Shown here: positions 49,410 to 60,678 of the stretch, piece after piece | Numbering within the stretch: the first letter of the stretch is position 1 | Layout: the number at the start of each line of letters is the position of its first letter | NCBI GenBank assembly: GCA_029961685.1 | Contig: JARWKL010000010.1 | Coordinates: forward strand, 9,879,931 to 9,943,930 | Source of the DNA: Aristolochia californica | Taxonomy: Eukaryota > Streptophyta > Magnoliopsida > Piperales > Aristolochiaceae | Direction of reading: 5' to 3' | DNA length: 64,000 bases | Translations under genes and position numbers: made by a program | Notes under the pieces: generated by a model | What the model was told of the DNA's origin: nothing | Seen by the model: only the letters and a program-made list of their open reading frames with translations | Database searches by the model: none

Positions 49410-51720
49410 TATGCCTTATTTTTTTGTTTGCGAGAAAAATGGGACAGTGAAAACTCAAGTTTGGATCTTAAAAAAAATTTGAACATCCAAAATGGAAATG
49501 CACAAATGCTGGGAGAGATAGTTCCAAAAAGTATATGTGATTTTAAAGAATAGGCAAAAAGTGGGTTGTTTGGCCCTGGTAAATATTCAACCACTTGAGA
49601 ATTTGATTTTTTCTACTCCTTTAAATTTTTGGATCATTAGATCCACTTGCATCCTCAACATGTTTCTGGCATGCATATCCACTATACTTAAAGCATTTTA
49701 GGATCAGTTAGAAGTCCCTTTCCAATAAAATTCCACCAACCTTATTATAAGGGGTTGTACTAGAGGAATTTCCAGAACATGGATAACAACCTAGCAATTC
49801 ATTTTCAGTGCGTGAAATAATTTTCAAATTTTTTTTGCATACATGAACTCTAAAATGTTCATTTTGAGCCTTATATCTTTTTTGTTCACGAGAAAAAGGC
49901 GACAGTGAAAACTCAAGTTTGGATCTGAAAACAAATTTGAACATCCAAAATGGAAATGCACAAATGCTGAGAGACATAGTTCCAAAAAGTATCTATGATT
50001 TTTAAGGATAGGCAAAAAGCTGAATGTTTGGGCCTGGTAAATATCCAACCATTTGAGAATTTTATTTTTTCTACTCCTTGAAATTTTTGGATCATTAGGT
50101 CCACTTGCATCCTCAACATGTTTTCGGCAAGCATGTCCACCACACTTAAAGCATGTTAGGATTAGTTAGAAGTCCCTTTCCTATAAAATTCCACCAAGCT
50201 TATTATTAGGGGTTGTACTAGTGGAATTTCCAGAACATGGATAACAAAACCTTGGAATTCATTTTTAATGCGTGAAACAATTTTCAAATTTTCTTTGCAC
50301 ACTTGAACTCTAAAATTTTCATTTTGTTATGCCTTATATCTTTTTTGTTTACGAGATAAATGGGAGAGCGAAAACTCAAGTTTGGATCTTAAAACAAATT
50401 TGAACATCCAAAATGGAAGTGCACAAATGCTGAGAGAGATAGTTCCAAAATGTATCTGTGATTTTTTAGGATAGGTAAAGAGTGGGTTGTTTGCCCTGGT
50501 AAATATTCAACCACTTGAGAATATTATTTTTTCTACTCCTTGAAATTTTTGGATCATTAGGTCCACTTGCATCCTCAACATGTTTCTGGCATGCATATCC
50601 ACCGCACCTTAATCATGTTAGGATCAGTTAGAAGTCCCTTTCCAATAAAATTCCACCAAGTTTATTATTAGGGGATGTACTAGTGGAATTTCCAGAATAG
50701 GGATAACAAAACCTTGGAGTTTATTTTTAGTGCATGAAATAATTTTCAAATTTTTTTCGCATACATGAACTCTAAAATTTTCATTTTGTTATGCGTTATA
50801 TCTTTTTTTTTACGAGAAAAATGGGTGAGTGAAAATTCAAGTTTGGATCTGAAAAAAAATTAGAACATCCAAAATGGAAATGCAGAAATGCTGAGAGAGA
50901 TAGTTCCAGAAAGTGTCTGTGATTTTTAAGGATAGGCGGAAAGTGGGTTTTTTGGCCCTGGAAAATATCCAACCACTTGAGAATTTAATTTTTTCTACTC
51001 CTTGAAATTTTTGGACCATTAGGTCCACTTGCATCCTCAACATGTTTCTGGCATGCATATCCACCACACTTCAAGCATGTTAGCATCAGTTGGAAGTCCC
51101 TTTCCTATAAAATTCCACCGAGCTTATTATTAGGGGTTATACTAGTGGAATTTCCAGAACATGGATACCAAAACATTGGAGTTCATTTTTAGTGCGAGAA
51201 ATAATTTTCAAATTTGTTTTGCATACATGATCTCTAAAATTTTCATTTTGTTATGCCATATATCTTTTTTGTTTACGATAAAAATGGGTGAGTGAAAACT
51301 CAAGTTCGGATCTGAAAAAAAATTTGAACAACCTAAACGGAAATGCACAAATTCTAAGAGAGATAGTTCCAAAAAGTATCTGTGATTTTTAAGGATAGGC
51401 AAAAAGTGGGTTGTTTGGCCCTGGTAAATATCCAACCACTTGAGAATTTGATTTTTTCTACCCCTTCAAATTTTTGGATCATTCAGTTCACTTGCATCCT
51501 CAACATGATTCAAGCATGCATATCCATCACATTTAAAGCACGTTAGGATCAGTTAGAAGTCCCTTTTGCTATAAAATTCCACCAAGCTTATTATTCGAGG
51601 TTGTACGAGTGGAATTTCAAGAACGTGGATAACAAAACCTTGGAGTTCATTTTTAGTGCGATAAATAATTTTCAAATTGTTTTTGCATACATCAACTCTA
51701 AAATTTTTATTTTGTTATGC
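49410..51720. repeat. 6.9-kb-offset duplicated block, copy 2
   Basis: Partner of 42,510-44,820, with the same ordered rare variants. They include the cattttgagccttat shortening at 49,858 (42,962 in copy 1), aacctagca at 49,789, the U-type gataccaaaacattgg at 51,164 and the V-type gaacgtgg with gcgataaat at 51,612-51,665. The copies differ by many substitutions, so this is older than the HOR at 35.8-40.8 kb. Anchors: 49,631, 50,089, 50,551, 51,013, 51,476. Confidence 0.82.
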
Positions 51721-54696
51721 CTTATATCTTTTTGGTTTACGAGAAAAATGGGAGAGTGAAAACTCAAGTTTGGATCTGAAAACAAATTTGAACATCCAAA
51801 ATGGAAATGCACAAATGCTGAGAGAGATTCCAAAAAGTATCTGTGATTTTTAAGGATGGGCAAAAAGTGGGTTGTTTGGCCCTAGTAAATATCCAACCAC
51901 TTGAGAATTTAATTTTTTCTACTCCTTGAAATTTTTGGATCATTAGGTCCACTTGCATCCTCAACATGTTTCTGGCATGCATGTCCACCACACTTAAAGC
52001 ATGTTAGGATTAGTTAGAAGTTCCTTTCCTATAAAATTCCACCAAGCTTATTATAAAGGGTTGTACTAGTGAAATTTCAAGAACATGGATAACAAAACCT
52101 TGGAATTCATTTTTAGTGCGTGAAACAATTTTCAAATTTTCTTTTCATACATGAACTCTAAAATTTTCATTTTGTTATGCCTTATATCTTTTTCGTTTAC
52201 GAGAAAAATGGGAGAGAGAAAACTCAAGTTTGGATCTTAAAACAAATTTTAACATCCACAATGGGAATGCACAAATGCTGAGGGAGGTAGTTCCAAAATG
52301 TATCTGTGATTGTTTAGGATAGGCAAAGAGTGGGTAGTTTGGCCCTCGTAAATATCGGAGCCATTTGAGAATATGACTTTTTCTACTCGTTGAAATTTTT
52401 GGATCATTAGTCCACTTCCATCCTCAACATGTTTCTGGCATGCATATCCACCGCACTTAAAGCATGTTAGGATCAGTTAGAAGTCCCTTTCCTATAAAAT
52501 TCCACCAAGATTATTATTAGGGGTTGTATTAGTGGAATTTCCAGAACAAGGATACCAAAACATTGGAGTTCATTTTTAGTGCGAGAAATAATTTTCAAAT
52601 TTTTTTTGCATACATGATCTCTAAAATTTTCATTTTGTTATGCCATATATCTTTTTTGTTTACGATAAAAATGGGAGAGTGAAAACTCAAGTTTTGATCT
52701 GAATACAAATTTGAATATCCTAAACGGAAATGCACAAATTCTATGAGAGATAGTTCCAAAAAGTATCTGTGATTTTTCAGGATAGGCAAAAAGTGGGTTG
52801 TTTGCCCTTACCACTTGTGAATTTGATTTTTTCTACTCCTTGAAATTTTTTGATCAATAGGTCCACTTGCTTCCTCAACATGTTTCTGGCAGGCATATCC
52901 ACCACACTTAAAGCATGTTAGGATCAGTTACAAGTCCCTTTCCTATAAAATTCCACCAGGGTTAGTATTAAGGGCTGTACTAGTGGAATTTCCAGAGCAT
53001 GGATAACAAAACCTTGGTGTTCATTTTTAGTGCGTGAAATAATTTTCAAATATTTTTTGCATACCTGCACTCTACAATTTTCATTTCGTAATACCTTCTA
53101 TCTTTTTTGGTTACGGGAAAAATGGGAGAGTGAAAATTCAAGTTTGGATCTGAAAACAAATATGAACATCCAAAATGGAAACACACTAATGCTAAGAGAG
53201 ATAGTTCCAAAAAGTATCTGTGATTTTTAAGGATAGGCAAAAAGTGGGTTGTTTGGCCCTGGTCAATATCCAACCACTTGACAATTTGATTTTTTCTACT
53301 CCTCTAAATTTTTGGATCATTAGGTCCACTTGCATCCTCAACATGTTTCAGGCATGCATATCCACTGCACTTAAAGCATGTTAGGATCAGTTAGAAGTCC
53401 CTTTCCTATAAAATTCCACCAAGCTTCTTATTAGGGGTCGCACTACAGGAATTTCCAGAATATAGATAACAAAACCTTGGAGTTAATTTTTAGTGAGTGA
53501 AATAATTTTCAATCTTTTTTTGCATACATGATCTCTAAAATTTTCATTTCGTTGTGCTTTATATCATTTTTGTTTACGAGAAAAATGGGAGAGTCAAAAC
53601 TCAATTTTTTATCTGAAAACAAATTTGAACATCCAAAATGGAAATGCACAAATGCTAAGAGAGATAGTTCCAAAAAGTATTTGTTATTTTTAGGGATCGG
53701 CAAAAAGCAGGTTGTTTGGCCCTGGTAAATATGCTACCACTTGAAAATATGATTTTTTCTACTCGCAATTTTTGGATCATTAGGTCCACTTTTATCCTCA
53801 ACAGTATCTGGCATGCATATCCACTGCACTTAAAGCATGTTAGGATCAGTTAGAAGTCCCTTTCCTATAAAATTCCACCAAGCTTATTATTAGGGGTTGT
53901 ACTAGTGGAATTTCCAGAACATGGATAACAAAACCTTGGAGTTCATTTTTAGTGCGTGAAAAAATTCTCAATTTTTTTTCCATACATGAACTCTGAAATT
54001 TTCATTTTGTTATGTCTTATATCTTTTTTGTTTACGAGAAAAATGGGAGAGTGAAAACTCAAGTTTGGATCTGAAAACAAATTTGAACATCCAAAATGGA
54101 AATGCACAAATGCTTAGAGAGATGGTTCCAAAAAGTATTTGTGATTTTTAAGGACAGGCAAAAAGTGGGTTGTTTGGCCTTAGTAAATATCCAACCACTT
54201 GAGAATTTGATTTTTTCTACTCCTCTAAATTTTTTGATCATTAGGTCCATTTGCATCCTCAACATGTTTCTGGCATGCATATCCAGTGCACTTAAAGCAT
54301 GTTAGGATCAGTTAGAAGTCCCTTTCCTATGAAATTCCACCAAGCTTATTATTAGGGGTTGTAATAGTTGAATTTCTAGAACATGGATAACAAAACCTTG
54401 GAGTTCATTTTTAGTGCGTGAAACAATTTTCAAATTTTCTTTGCATACAAGAACTCTAAAATTTTCATTTTGTTATGCCTTATATATATTTTTTTATGAG
54501 AAAAATGGGTGAGTGAAAATTCAAGTTTGGATATGAATACAAATTAGAACATCCAAAATGGAAATGCACAAATGCTGAGAGACATAGTTCCCAAAAGTGT
54601 CTGTGATTTTTAAGGATAGGCGAAAAGTGGGTTGTTTGGCCCTGGAAAATATCCAACCTCTTGAGAATTTAATTTTTTCTACTCCTTGAAATTTTT
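51721..54696. repeat. Third U-W-X series with V missing
   Basis: U (52,401: gataccaaaacattgg, gcgagaaat) is followed directly by W (52,851: cctgcactc, gaaacacac) and X (53,314: ggtcgcactac), with no V between them. The U unit is 450 bp because ggtaaatatccaacc is lost at about 52,806 (tttgcccttaccac). The first monomer (51,937) resembles 46,885, sharing gatgggc, gcatgtccaccacac and ggattagttagaagttcc, at an offset of about 5,052 bp. Anchors: 51,937, 52,401, 52,851, 53,314, 53,774, 54,235. Confidence 0.72.
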
Positions 54697-57468
54697 GGAG
54701 CATTAGGTCCACTTGCATCCTCAACATGTTTCTGGCATGCATATCCACCGCACTTAAAGTATGTTAGGATCAGTTAGAAGTCCCTTTCCTATAAAATTGC
54801 ACTAAGCTTATTATTAGGGGTTGTACTAGTGCAATTACTAGAACATGGATACCAAAACATTGGAGTTCATTTTTAGTGCGAGAAATCATTTTCAAAATTT
54901 TTTTGCATACATGATCTCTAAAATTTTCATTTTGTTATGCCATATATCTTTTTTGTTTACGATAAAAATGGGAGAGTGAAAACTACAGTTTGGATCTGGA
55001 AACAAATTTGAACATCCTAAACGGAATTGCACAAATTCTATGAGAGATAGTTCCAAAAAGTATCTGTGATTTTTAAGGCTAGGCAAAAAGTGGGTCGTTT
55101 GGCCCTGGTAAATATCCAACCACTTGAGAATTTGATTTTTTCTGCTCTTTGAAATCTTTGGATCATTCGGTCCACTTGCATCCTCAACATGATTCTGGCA
55201 TGCATATCCACCACATTTAAAGCATGTTAGGATCAGTTAGAAGTCCCTTTCCTATAAAATTCCACCATGCTTATTATTAGAGGTTGTACTAGTGGAATTT
55301 CAAGAATGTGGATAACAAAACCTTGGAGTTCATTTTTAGTGCGATAAATAATTTTCAAATTGTTTTTGCATTCATCAACTCTAAATTTTTTATTTTGTTA
55401 TGCCTTATATCTTTTTGGTTTACGAGAAAAATGGGAGAGTGAAAACTCAAGTTTGGATCTGAAAACAGATTTGAACATCCAAAATGGAAATGCACAAATG
55501 CTAAGAGAGATAGTTCCAAAAGTATATGTGCTTTTTAAGGATAGGCAAAAACTGGGTTGTTTGGCCCTGGTAAAAATCCAACCACTTGAGAATTTCATTT
55601 TTTCTATTCCTTTAAATTTTTGGATCATTAGGTCCACTTGCAACCTCAACATGTTTCTGGCATGCATGTCCACAACACTTAAAGCATGTCAGGATCAGTT
55701 AGAAGTCCCTTTCCTCTAAAATTCCACCAAGCTTATTATTAGGGGTTGTACTATTGCAATTTCTAGAACATGGATAACAAAACCTTGGAGTTCATTTTTA
55801 GTGCGTTAAATAATTTTCAAATTTTTTTTCCATACCTGCACTCTTAAATTTAGATTTTGTGATGGCTTAAATCTTTTTTGGTTACGAGAAAAATGGGAGA
55901 GTGAAAATTCACGTTTGGATCTGAAAACAAATTTGAACATCCAAAATGGAAACACACAAATGCTAAGAGAGATAGTTCCAAAAAGTATATGTGATTTTTA
56001 AGGATAGGCAAAAAGTGGGTTGTTTGGCCCAGGTAAATATCCAACCACTAGAGAATTTGATTTTTTCTACTACTCTAAATTTTTGGATCATTAGGTCCAC
56101 TTGTATCCTAAACATGTTTCTGGCATGCATATCCACCGCACTTAAAGCATGTTAGGATCAGTTAGAAGTCCATTTCCTATAAAATTCCACCAAGCTTATT
56201 ATTAGGCGTCGCACCAATGGACTTTCCAGAACATGGATAACAAAACCTTGGAGATCATTTTTAATGAGTGCAATAATTTTGAATTTTTTTTTGCATACAT
56301 GAACTCTAAAATTTTTATTTTGTTGTGCTTTATATCTTTTTGTTTACGAGAAAAATGGGAGAGTGGAAACTCAATTTTGGATCTTAAAACAAATTTGAAC
56401 AACCAAAATGGAAATGAACAAATGCTGAGAGAGATAGTTCCAAAAAAAATCTGTGATTTTTAAGGATAGGCAAAAAGTGGGTTGTTTGTCCCTGGTAAAT
56501 ATCCAACCACTTGAGAATATGATTTTTTCTACTCCTTGCAATTTTTGGATCATTAGGTCCACTTGTATCCTCAACATGTATTTGGCATGCATATCCACCG
56601 CACTTAAAGCATGTTAGGATCAGTTACAAGTCCCTTTCCTATAAAATTCCACTAAGCTTTTTATTAGGGGTTGTACTAGTGGAATTTCCAGAACATGGAT
56701 AAAAAAACCTTGGAGTTCATTTTTAGTGCGTGAAAAAATTTTCGAATTTTTTTCCATACATGAACTCTGAAATTTTCATTTTGATATGTCCTATATCTTT
56801 TTTGTTTACGAGAAAAATGGGAAAGTGAAAACTCAATTTTGGTTCTGAAAACAAATTTGAACATCCAAAATGGAAATGCGCAAAGGCTTAGAGAGATAGT
56901 TCCAAAAAGTATCTGTGATTTTTAAAGATAGGCAAAAAGTGGGTTGTTTGGCCCTGGAAATATCCAACCACTTGACATATTTATTTTTTCTACTTCTTGA
57001 AATTTTTGGATCATTAGGTCCACTTGCATCCTCAACATGTTTCTGGCAGGCATATCCAGCGCACTTAAAACATGTTAGGTTCAGTTAGAAGTCTCTTTCC
57101 TATAAAATTCCACAAAACTTATTATTAGGGGTTCTACTAGTGGAATTTCCAGAACATGGATAACAAAACCTTGGAGTTCATTTTTAGTGTGTGAAATAAT
57201 TTTCAAATTTTTTTTGCATACTTGTACTCTAAAATTTTTATTTTATTATGGCTTATATCTTTTTTTTACGAGAAAAATGGGAGAGTGAAAACTCAAGTTT
57301 AGATCTGAAAACAAATTTGAACATCCAAAATGGAAATACACAAATGCTAAGAGAGATAGTTCCAAAAAGTATCTGTGATTTTTAAGGATATGCAAAAAGT
57401 AGGTTGTTTGGCCCTGGAAAATATCCAACCACTTGAGAATTTGATTTTTTCTACTCCTTGAAATTTTT
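54697..57468. repeat. Fourth U-V-W-X series, partner of 44.1-46.9 kb
   Basis: U (54,697) has gataccaaaacattgg and gcgagaaat. V (55,160) has gaatgtgg, gcgataaat and catcaactc. W (55,622) has attgcaatttc, cctgcactc and gaaacacac. X (56,085) has gcgtcgcaccaatgg. The next units, 56,547 (ttttttccatacatgaactctg) and 57,008 (gacatatttatttt before it, cacaaaactt in it), also match the 44.1-46.9 kb series at a constant offset of about 10,584 bp. Six monomers in register make chance convergence unlikely. Confidence 0.78.
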
Positions 57469-60216
57469 GGATCATTAGGTCCACTTGAATCCTAAAATGT
57501 TTCTGGCATGCATATCCACCGCACTTAAAGCATGTTAGGTTCAATTAGTAGTCCCTTTCCTACAAAATTCCACCAAGCTTATTATTATGGGTTTTACTCG
57601 TGGACTTTCTAGAACATGGATAACAAAACCTTGGAGTTAATTTTTAGTACGTGAAATAATTTTCAATTTTTTTTTGCATACATGAACTCTATAATTTTCA
57701 TTTTGTTACGCCTTATACCTTTTTTGTTTACGAGAAAAATGGGAGTGTGAAAACTCAAGTTTGGATCTGAAAAAAAATTTGAACATCCAAAATGGAAATG
57801 CACAAATGCTGAGAGAGACAGTTCCAAAAAGTATCTGTGATTTTTAAGGATGGGAAAAAAGTGGGTTGTTTGGCCCTAGTAAATATCCAACCACTTGAGA
57901 ATTTAATTTTTTCTACTCGAAATTTTTGGATCATTAGGTCCACTTGCATCCTCAACATGTTTCTAGCATGCAAATCCATCGCACTTACTGCATGTTAGGA
58001 TCAGTTAGAAGTCCCTTTCCTAAAAAATTCCACCAAGCTTATTATTAGGCGTTGTATTGGTGGAATTTCCAGAACATGGATAACAAAACCTTGGAGTTCA
58101 TTTTTAGTGCGTGAAATAATTTTCAAAATTTTCACATGAACTCTAAAATTTTCATTTTGTTATGCCTTATATCTTTTTTGTTTACGAGAAAAATGGGAGA
58201 GTGAAAACTCGAGTTTGGATCAGAAAAAAAATTTGAACATCCTAAACGGAAATGCACAAATTCTATGAGAGATAGTTCCAAAAAAGTATATGTGATTTTG
58301 AAGGATAGGCAAAAAGTGGGTTGTTTGGTCCTCGTAAATATCCAACCACTTGAGAATATGATTTTTTGTACTCCTTGCAATTTTTGGATCATTAGGTCCA
58401 CTTGCATCCTCAAGATGTTTCTGGCATGCATATCCACCGCACATAAAGCATGTTAGGATCAGTTAGAAGTCATTTTCCTATAAAATTCCACCAAGATTAT
58501 TATTAGGGGTTGTACTAGTAGAATTTCAGGAACATAGATAACAAAACCTTGGAGTTCATTTTTAGTGCGTGTAGTAATTTTTAAATTTTGTTTGCATACA
58601 TGAACTCTAAAATTTTCATTTTTCTATGCCTTGTACCTTTTTTGTTTACGAGAAAAATGGGATATTGAAAGCTCAAGTTTGGATCTGAAAAAAAATTTGA
58701 ACATCCTAAATGGAAATACACAAATGCTGAGAGTATCCGTGATTGTTAAGGATAGGCAAAAAGTGGGTTGTTTGGCCCTGGTAAATATCCAACCACTTGA
58801 GAATATTATTTTTTCTACTCGTTGAAATTTTATGATCATTAGGTCCACTTGCAACCTCAACATGTTTCTGGCACGCATTTCCAATGCACTTAAAGCATGT
58901 TAGGATTAGTTTGAAGTCCCTTTCCTATAAAATTCCACCAAGCTTATTATGAGGGGTTGTACTAGTGGAATTTCCAGAACATGGATAACAAAACCTTGGA
59001 GTTCATTTATAGTGTGTGAAATAATTTTTGAATTTTTTTTGCATGCATGAACTCTGAAGTTTTCATTTTGTTAAGTCTTATATCTTTTTGTCTACGAGAA
59101 AAATGGGAGAGTGAAAACTCAAGTTTCGATCTGAAAACAAATTTGAACATCCAAAATGTAAATGCACAAATGCTGAGAGAGAAAGTTCCAAAAAGTATCT
59201 GTGATTATTAAGGCTAGGCAAAAGGTGGGTTGTTTGGCCCTGGTAAATATCCAACCACTTGGGAATATGATTATTTATACTCCTTGAAATATTTGGATCA
59301 TTAGGTCCACTTGCATCCACAACATCTTTCTGGCATGCATATCCACCACTCTTTGAGCATGTTAGGATCTGTTAGAAGTCCCTTTCCTATAGAATTCCAC
59401 CAAACTTATTATTAGGGGTTGTAGTAGTGGAATTTCCAGAACATGGATAACAAAACATTGGAGTTCATTTTTAGTTCGTGAAATAATTTTCAAATTTTTT
59501 TGCATACATGAACTCTAAAATTTTTATTTTGTTATTCCTTATATCATTTTTTTTATGAAAAAAATGGGAGAGTGAAAACTCAAGTTTGGATCTGAAAAAA
59601 AAATTGAACATCCAAAATGGAAATGCACAAATGCTGAGAGAGATAGTCGCAAAAAGTATCTATGATTTTTAAGGATAGGCAAAAAGTGGGTTGTTTGGCG
59701 TTGGTAAATCCAACCACTTGAAAATTTGAGTTTCTCTGCTCCTTGAAATTTTTGGATCATTAGGTCCACTTGTATCCACAACATGTTTCTTATATGCATA
59801 TCCACCGCACTTCAAGCATGTTAGGATCAGTTAGAAGTCCCTTTTCTAGAAAATTGCACCAAGCTTATTATTAGGGGTTGTACTACTGGTATTTCCAGAA
59901 CATGGATAACAAAACCTTGGAGTTCATTTTTAGTGTGTGCAATGATTTTCAATTTTGTTTTCCATACATGAACTCTTAAATTTTCATTTTGTTATTCCTT
60001 ATAACTTTTATGTTTATGAGAAAAATGGGACAGTGAAAACTCAAGTTTGGATCTGAAAACAAATTTGAACATCCAAAATGGAAATGCACAAATTTTGAGA
60101 GAGATAGTTCCAAAAACTATCTGTGCTTTTTAAGGATAGGAAAAAAGTGGGTTGTTTGGCCCGGGTAAATATCCAACCACTTGAGAATTTGATTTTTTCT
60201 ACTCCTTGAAATTTTC

Positions 60217-60678
60217 GGATCATTAGGTCCATTTGAATCCTCTACAAGTTTTTGGCATGCATATCCACCGCACTTGAAGCATGTTAGGATCAGTTAGAAA
60301 TCCCTTTCCTATAAAATTCCACCAAGCTTATTATTAGGGGTTGTACTAGTGGAATTTCCAGAACATGGATAACAAAACCTTGGAGTTCATTTTTAGTGCG
60401 TGAAATAATTTTCAAATATTTTTTGCATATATGAACTCTAAAATTTTCATTTTGTTATGCCTTATATCTTTTTTGTTTACGAGAAAAATGGGAGAGTGAA
60501 AACTCAAGTTTGGATCTGAAAACTTATTTGAACATCCAAGATGGAAATGCACAAATTCTGTGAGAGATATTCCAAAAAGTATATGTGATTTTTAGGGAAA
60601 GGCTAAAAGTGGGTTGTTTGGCCCTGGTAAATATCCAACAACTTGGGAATTTGATTTTTTCTACTCCTTGAAATTTTT
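60217..60678. repeat. Reference B monomer (462 bp) with internal landmarks
   Basis: A typical B copy. The anchor is at 60,217, GCATGC at 60,255-60,260 and the B-specific HindIII site AAGCTT at 60,324-60,329. ggaatttcc begins near 60,351 and ggataac is at 60,367. The T-tract that replaces the A-only 24-bp block is at about 60,410-60,425. tgaactct is at 60,432, the GAGT-GAAA-ACTC dyad at 60,494-60,505, ggatctg near 60,511 and gtttggccctggt near 60,615. I looked for internal sub-repeats by comparing the segments that start with ggat and saw none that hold up. Confidence 0.85.
60494..60505. other. Conserved 12-bp dyad GAGT-GAAA-ACTC (representative)
   Basis: A short inverted repeat present at the same place in most monomers of both subfamilies; another example is 11,476-11,487. 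If transcribed in this orientation it would form a four-pair stem closed by a GAAA loop, a member of the GNRA class. It could equally be a protein site or simply an inherited run. It is lost from the deleted unit at 21.98 kb and altered in several others (for example gagtgataactc in the segments before Q monomers, and gagtggaaactc at 7.6 and 14.4 kb). No function is known to me. Confidence 0.5.

Noticed and set aside
60217..60678. Internal trimer of about 154 bp within the monomer
   Set aside because: ggat occurs at roughly 0, 150 and 294 bp in the B monomer, but the sequences that follow do not align with each other.
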